Positions 60,235 through 64,000 of a stretch of 64,000 nt of DNA are shown piece by piece. The notes under the pieces were generated by a model. It was given only the letters and a program-made list of their open reading frames with translations. It made no database searches and was not told the origin of the DNA. Origin of the DNA: JBQTIY01 sp052387675. Its GTDB lineage: Bacteria > Planctomycetota > B15-G4. The position numbers and the translations under genes are program-made. Numbering within the stretch: position 1 is the stretch's first letter; every line of letters begins with the position of its first letter. Location of the stretch: contig JBQTIY010000010.1 in the NCBI GenBank assembly GCA_052387675.1, positions 1 to 64,000 on the forward strand. Direction: 5' to 3'.

Positions 60235-61071
60235 ATGGGCGTGCTCAATCTCACGCCGGACAGCTTCAGCGACGGCGGGCGGTTCGCCGGCGACCGATCC
60301 GCCGCAGCCAGCGCAGAGACTTCGCGGCCGGCTTTCGCCTTTGTCCTCGATGTCGCGGCCGTCCTTGCCGAGGCGCGACGCATGGAGGCTGCCGGTGCGG
60401 ACCTTCTGGATGTCGGCGCCGTCTCCACGCGCCCCGGCGCCGCCGATATCTCACCGGATGAAGAGTGGGCTCGCCTCGAACCGGTACTCGCGCCGCTGCG
60501 CGCCGCAGTGCAGCTCCCGATCTCGCTCGACACAACCTCGGCCGCGGTCCTCGAGCGCGCGCTTGCCGTCGGCGTAGACCTGCTCAACGATGTCTCGGCC
60601 CTCGGCGACCCGGCCATGCCGAGCCTTGTGGCGCGCGCCGAGCTGCCCGTGGTGCTCATGCACCGCCGCGGCACGCCCCAGACCATGCAGCAGGACCCGC
60701 GCTACGACGACGCGCCCGCCGACGTGCGCCGCGAACTCCTCGCCGCCGTCGCACGAGCCGCTGCGGCCGGCATCGCCCGCGAGCGAATCCTGCTCGACCC
60801 CGGCCTTGGCTTTGGCAAGCGACTCGAGGACAACCTCGCCCTACTGCGCGAACTGCCGCAGCTCGTGGCGCTCGGCTTCCGAACCGTGCTAGGCGCCTCT
60901 CGCAAGAGCTTCCTCGGCACGCTCACTGGCGCACCCGTCGCCGAGCGCGAGCATGCCACCACGGCCACGACCGTCCTCGCTGCCCTCGCCGGCGTGGACT
61001 TCGTCCGCGTCCACGACGTGTCTGCGGCGACGCAAGCGTTGACAGTCGTCAGGGCTGTTACGACAGACTAA
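60235..61071 (+). CDS. folP: Dihydropteroate synthase
   Basis: A 278-residue TIM-barrel enzyme: MGVLNLTPDSFSDGGRF, ADLLDVGAVSTRPGA, ISLDTTSAAVLERAL, LLNDVSALGDPAMPSLVA, VVLMHRRGTPQTMQQ, ILLDPGLGFGKRLEDNLALL, ASRKSFLG. It joins pABA with hydroxymethyl-dihydropterin pyrophosphate in folate synthesis. The first strand normally begins several residues earlier (RTRVMGVLN is in frame upstream), but no ATG, GTG or TTG precedes ATG 60235; a rare upstream codon is possible. There is a short Ala/Ser insert after the first motif (residues about 20-34). Immediately downstream of ftsH. Confidence 0.9.
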   Translation: MGVLNLTPDSFSDGGRFAGDRSAAASAETSRPAFAFVLDVAAVLAEARRMEAAGADLLDVGAVSTRPGAADISPDEEWARLEPVLAPLRAAVQLPISLDTTSAAVLERALAVGVDLLNDVSALGDPAMPSLVARAELPVVLMHRRGTPQTMQQDPRYDDAPADVRRELLAAVARAAAAGIARERILLDPGLGFGKRLEDNLALLRELPQLVALGFRTVLGASRKSFLGTLTGAPVAEREHATTATTVLAALAGVDFVRVHDVSAATQALTVVRAVTTD

Positions 61072-61255
61072 CTTCCCGCCGACACTCGATCTACGCGACC
61101 GACCCCGTTCGAGCCGGAGAATCGTTGTACGTAGCAGCGGCCTAACATGATGCTTCGACAGGACGCCTTGACACGCTCCACCTGACCGTAGTCAACTGCC
61201 AGCCGGCTTCGGGTGGGCAGCCGTGTTGGGGCAGACCGTAAAGAAGGAGGAGGAC

Positions 61256-61660
61256 ATGGGTCAGATGTCCAGAAGGCATCTCAGCTTCTGGCAGCGCCGC
61301 TACGTGCTGGGCCGCTATCGCGACTGGAGTGACGAACACCTGGCGCGCGGCAGCGGCCTAAGCACCGAGGCCGTTCGGTCGTTCCTCGTCGAGCAGGGCG
61401 CGACGCGTGGCCATGCCGATGCGCGGCGCATTGCGTCGGAGACTGGGCACCTGCCAGCACCGACGATGTTCACGCCGCGGATTCTCGCTGCGCAGTTCCT
61501 GCGCCTGCAAAGCCGGCCGCTGACGCTGTGGGATGGCGTGCTCATCGCAACGCTGTTTCTTGGGAGCCTCGTGCTCTACGGCCTGACGGCCGCGCGCACG
61601 GTGACGGGCGAGGACGCCTGTGTGGTGTCACGAAACTCCTTCGCTTTTGTCGTGGCGTAG
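61256..61660 (+). pseudogene. Truncated DUF2723-type membrane protein gene
   Basis: A 134-codon remnant with perfect ribosome site AAGGAGGAGG at 61244-61253. It encodes a basic N-terminal region (HLSFWQRRYVLGRYRDWSDE) then LTLWDGVLIATLFLGSLVLY and GLTAARTVTGED, where family members normally continue SGE... toward an HPPGYPL motif. Here it changes to ACVVSRNSFAF and stops within 15 codons, and the third dispersed repeat copy lies about 40 nt on. So the gene seems cut after about 120 codons by the insertion. DUF2723 proteins are multi-pass membrane proteins in sugar or lipid transfer. Confidence 0.75.
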
Positions 61661-61698
61661 CTGAGAGCGAGCAGGCCGCTACAGTGGGGGTGGTTGGG

Positions 61699-61833
61699 TT
61701 TCACCAAGGCAGCGGCGTGCGACGCGGCGGGGGTCGGTGTGCCGCGAGTTCCGAGCCGACCTCTCGGCCGCATCGGCCGAGTCGGCGAGGTGTCTGAGCG
61801 GCACCGCCGAGCCCCCGCCGCGGGCGCGCTGAG
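61699..61833 (-). repeat. Dispersed palindromic repeat, copy 3 (inverted)
   Basis: Reverse complement of copies 1 and 2 over about 110 nt. On its inner edge TTTCACCAAGGCAGC (complement GCTGCCTTGGTGAAA) equals the boundary motif seen after copy 2. On its outer edge a 16-19 nt duplication is present: CCGCGGGCGCGCTGAG near 61820 and CCGCGGGCGCACTCAG near 61841. It follows the truncated DUF2723-type gene and precedes the HEAT-repeat gene. Confidence 0.88.
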
Positions 61834-61898
61834 CGCCCATCCGCGGGCGCACTCAGCGCCCTCCCTCCATCTCGGTGACCGCCCACTCCGCCGGCTGC

Positions 61899-61921
61899 TA
61901 GAGTGCGCCGATTCCAGGAGG
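61899..61921 (+). promoter_or_regulatory. Candidate -10 element and ribosome site of the HEAT gene
   Basis: TAGAGT near 61899-61904 is followed by AGGAGG near 61916-61921, 8 nt before the ATG at 61929. The ribosome site fixes the start. Confidence 0.5.
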
Positions 61922-61928
61922 ACTGGCC

Positions 61929-63179
61929 ATGTTCCTTCGGCTGCACCGCCCCTCGCTCCTGCGAGCCCTGCTCGCCGCTGCTCTCGTACTGCCCGGGGCC
62001 ACGGCCCAGTCCGAAGAGCCGCAGCAAGAGCCGGCCGCGCGGCGCCTGCTGCACGCGCAGGGCGGCGGCGTGCTGCGCGGCGAGTCCCGCAAGCTCGGCT
62101 CGAACTGGGAAGTGCGCCGCGAGGGCGAGTGGGTGGCACTGCCTGCGGGCTTCGTCACGGAGGCGCGGCTGGAGAAGGAAGTCCTCGCCGAGATGCGGCT
62201 GCGCGAGCGTCGCCTAGAGGAACGCGATGTTGCGGCTCGCGCGGGCTTCGGGGAATGGATGCTCGACGAGGGCTTGCTGGTCGAGGGGCTAGGCGAGCTG
62301 GATAACGTGCTGCGCCTGGATCCGGATGCGGAGGCAGCGCTCGCTGTGCTGCGGCGCGGCGACTTGCATTTGGTGCCGCCGCAGCCAAAGGCCGAGAGCG
62401 ATGACGAGCGCCGCCAGCTCGTGCTCGCGGCGCTGGCTCGCGCCGGCACGTACCCGCCCGCGCTGCGCGAAGTCGTGCTGGCACAGCTCAGCGGCGACGA
62501 GGCACTGCGTGGGCAGTTGGCCGAAACCTTGCGCGAGCAGTTGCGCGACAAGGCGCCGGGCGTGCGCGCGACGGCCGCGCTGGCGCTGCGCAGGCTGGCC
62601 GGCAGCGCGCGTGAGCTGGGCGAAGCGGAACTCAAGGAGCTGCTGCTGCGCGCAGCGCGCGATGTCTCGGAAGATGTGCGCCTGCAGGCCAGCGCCACGC
62701 TCGGCGCTGTCGAAGAGGAAGGGCTGATCCTGCCGCTCGTGGCGGCGCTCTCCAGCAACTCGGCCGCGATTCGCGTGCATGCGGCCGAAGCGCTGGGCCA
62801 CATGGGCTATCCGGCGGCTGTAGAACCTCTGGTGCAGGCCATGCTCTCGGCGCCGGCCTCAGGAGGCTGGTCCGGCCCGCGCGCGCATGTCTTCGTTGGC
62901 CGGCAGATCGCCTTCGTGCAGGGCTACGACGTGGACGTGGCCCAGAACGCGGCCATCGGCGATCCGGAGATCGGCACTCTGCAAGAAGGTGTCAGCCTCG
63001 ACGTGCGCGTGCTGGGCGTGAGCGGCGGGCCGAGTGCCGCGCAGCAGTCGGCGGCACTGCGTCTTGCGGTGGGACGGCTCACCGGCAGCGAGCCGCCCAG
63101 CGGTAGGGTTGCCGTGGCGGCCTGGTGGCAGGACTATCAAAAGCGCGGACCGCCCTCGCGCACCGGCGCTGCACGCTGA
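61929..63179 (+). CDS. Exported HEAT-repeat protein
   Basis: A 416-residue protein with signal peptide (LLRALLAAALVLPGATAQSE). A charged N-terminal domain (residues about 35-150) is followed by four or so HEAT-like repeats: DKAPGVRATAALALRRLAG, ARDVSEDVRLQASATLGAVE, LILPLVAALSSNSAAIRVHA and AEALGHMGYPAAVEPLVQAM. A non-repeat tail follows (GPRAHVFVGRQIAFVQGYDV). No catalytic motif. Probably a periplasmic scaffold; similar proteins are common in planctomycetes. The gene begins downstream of repeat copy 3. Confidence 0.78.
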   Translation: MFLRLHRPSLLRALLAAALVLPGATAQSEEPQQEPAARRLLHAQGGGVLRGESRKLGSNWEVRREGEWVALPAGFVTEARLEKEVLAEMRLRERRLEERDVAARAGFGEWMLDEGLLVEGLGELDNVLRLDPDAEAALAVLRRGDLHLVPPQPKAESDDERRQLVLAALARAGTYPPALREVVLAQLSGDEALRGQLAETLREQLRDKAPGVRATAALALRRLAGSARELGEAELKELLLRAARDVSEDVRLQASATLGAVEEEGLILPLVAALSSNSAAIRVHAAEALGHMGYPAAVEPLVQAMLSAPASGGWSGPRAHVFVGRQIAFVQGYDVDVAQNAAIGDPEIGTLQEGVSLDVRVLGVSGGPSAAQQSAALRLAVGRLTGSEPPSGRVAVAAWWQDYQKRGPPSRTGAAR

Positions 63180-63194
63180 GCGGGTGACGCTCAG
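63176..63194 (+). terminator. Hairpin over the HEAT gene stop
   Basis: CTGAGCG-GGTGA-CGCTCAG is a perfect 7-bp stem. The TGA stop is in the left arm. It sits between two convergent genes; no U-tract follows. Confidence 0.4.
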
Positions 63195-63222
63195 TCGCTG
63201 ACGACACTCAGTCGCTGACGAC
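63191..63222. repeat. 17-nt tandem duplication over a stop codon
   Basis: TCAGTCGCTGACGAC occurs at 63191-63205 and 63208-63222, period 17. The second unit encodes the last codons and the stop of the minus-strand gene; the first is an extra copy just downstream. It mirrors the duplication at 25575-25606. Confidence 0.88.
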
Positions 63223-64000
63223 GAAGCTGACGCTGCCCAAGGCGGTCTGACCGCCGGCCGTGAGCGAGACATCGAGCGTGGCAGGGCCGGTGGGCCAAAC
63301 CCCCGGCGGGAAGACCACGCTGAAGTTCACCTGGCGCACGTCACGGTCAAAGAGATAACCGCTGGCCAGCGGCAGGAACAGCGGCGCCACATTGAGGCCG
63401 AAGACGCCCTTCTCGGGCAGGTCGAGCGTCATCGAGAAGCCGGTGACCGCAGAGAGCACGCCGTCGGCCGCGCCGAAGGAGCAGCGCAGCACGAGCGGAT
63501 CGGCGGGGCCCAGTGCGTTGTCGTCCACTGCGACCACGGCGGAGACGAGCGGCTGCGGGCCGGCGAGGAAGTGTGAGACCGGCGTGGCGGAGCCGTTGCC
63601 CGAGGGGTCGTACATCGTGACCGAGGCCCAGGTGAGACCTGGCTGGCCGGTGGGCGGCACGGCCACGCTCTGCAGGCGCCGGTCGTCGGGCTGCCAGACC
63701 GGCGTCGTGAACAGGAGCGGCGTCGCGCCCGCGTGCACGGCCGTGCAGCGGAAGACTTCCGCGTCGGCTTCGCCGGGCAGCCCGCCGGGCGTGCCAACCG
63801 GCAACGCCGGCAGTTCCAGTTCCAGCGAGTTGTGATCGGCGCCGAGCCACATCCAGGGCGCGGGCGGAGCGAAGTCGAAAACCGCCGCGGCGGGCGCGAA
63901 GCGATGAAGCGGATCGCCCACGTGCAGGCCCATCCACTTAATGGCCGGCTCGCTCACCATGGCGGCCTCGGCCCAGGGGAAGCCGTCGAGCATGTAGGCC
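63208..64000 (-). CDS. C-terminal part of a secreted protein (start outside window)
   Basis: At least 263 codons of an open frame that continues past the right edge (it reads AY then MLDGFPWAEAAMVSEPAIKW at the edge). The segment WMGLHVGDPLHRF matches the conserved (V)GDPL region near the end of TIGR03790-type proteins of planctomycetes and myxobacteria. The following 200 residues are beta-rich (VTMYDPSGNGSATPVSHFLA, VNFSVVFPPGVWPTGPATLD), like a surface beta-sandwich. No known catalytic residues. The stop is in a 17-nt duplication. Confidence 0.65.
   Translation of the reverse strand, partial: AYMLDGFPWAEAAMVSEPAIKWMGLHVGDPLHRFAPAAAVFDFAPPAPWMWLGADHNSLELELPALPVGTPGGLPGEADAEVFRCTAVHAGATPLLFTTPVWQPDDRRLQSVAVPPTGQPGLTWASVTMYDPSGNGSATPVSHFLAGPQPLVSAVVAVDDNALGPADPLVLRCSFGAADGVLSAVTGFSMTLDLPEKGVFGLNVAPLFLPLASGYLFDRDVRQVNFSVVFPPGVWPTGPATLDVSLTAGGQTALGSVSFVVSD

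Overview
The window is very GC-rich, densely coded DNA from a Gram-negative-type bacterium, most likely a planctomycete (Planctomycetota) or close relative. The basis is the combination of lipoproteins with lipoboxes, LptE- and BamD-like envelope proteins, large secreted FG-GAP and SBBP repeat proteins that share a distinctive C-terminal domain ending in GTTP, DUF2723-type and GT-C membrane proteins, several M28 peptidase lipoproteins, and a bacterial type A RNase P RNA. Genus and species cannot be read from the sequence. About fifty genes are supported. Many adjacent genes are coupled by 4-nt ATGA or GTGA overlaps. No tRNA, rRNA, CRISPR array or intact prophage was seen.

Layout. 0-7 kb: a membrane-anchored carboxypeptidase-regulatory-like repeat protein with a coupled methyltransferase, NAD(P)H-hydrate epimerase, an SRPBCC protein, a PEGA-like lipoprotein and a CPA2 cation/proton antiporter. 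7-14 kb: a nucleotidyltransferase plus small-protein pair, the ABC-F translation factor EttA, an ORF6N protein, an unknown membrane-anchored protein and a secreted FG-GAP propeller. 14-25 kb: a cobalamin-binding protein coupled to a VOC protein and an M28 peptidase, a GT-C membrane protein coupled to an acyl-CoA synthetase, Cu/Zn SOD, a radical SAM enzyme, and a DUF952/methyltransferase head-to-head pair.

25.3-31.5 kb looks like an accessory patch. It starts with a dispersed palindromic repeat, holds two large secreted propeller proteins with visibly lower GC, and ends in a decayed transposase-like stretch. 31.5-42.9 kb: exonuclease III, a 1193-residue secreted beta-rich protein, a cysteine dioxygenase-like cupin, a Nudix hydrolase, RNase P RNA, RuvX, an AsmA-like protein, an M28 peptidase and a YkgJ-type cysteine cluster protein. 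42.9-53.5 kb: two GT-C glycosyltransferase-like proteins, a beta-propeller protein coupled to an M28 peptidase, and a run of secreted propeller, CHAT-domain protease and methyltransferase. 53.5-61.1 kb: an MsbA-type exporter, then the tight housekeeping run recO, BamD-like, LptE-like, ftsH, folP. 61.2-64 kb: a DUF2723-type gene cut short next to the third repeat copy, a HEAT-repeat protein, and the C-terminal part of a secreted protein that runs off the window.

The most unusual signal is the dispersed repeat at 1-128, 25326-25461 and 61699-61833 (inverted). Its core of about 110-117 nt is identical in all three copies by eye, it folds as one long imperfect palindrome, it abuts gene 3' ends, and one copy lies beside a truncated gene. 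A 15-nt boundary motif beside the repeat also occurs next to the transposase-like remnant at 31.1 kb.
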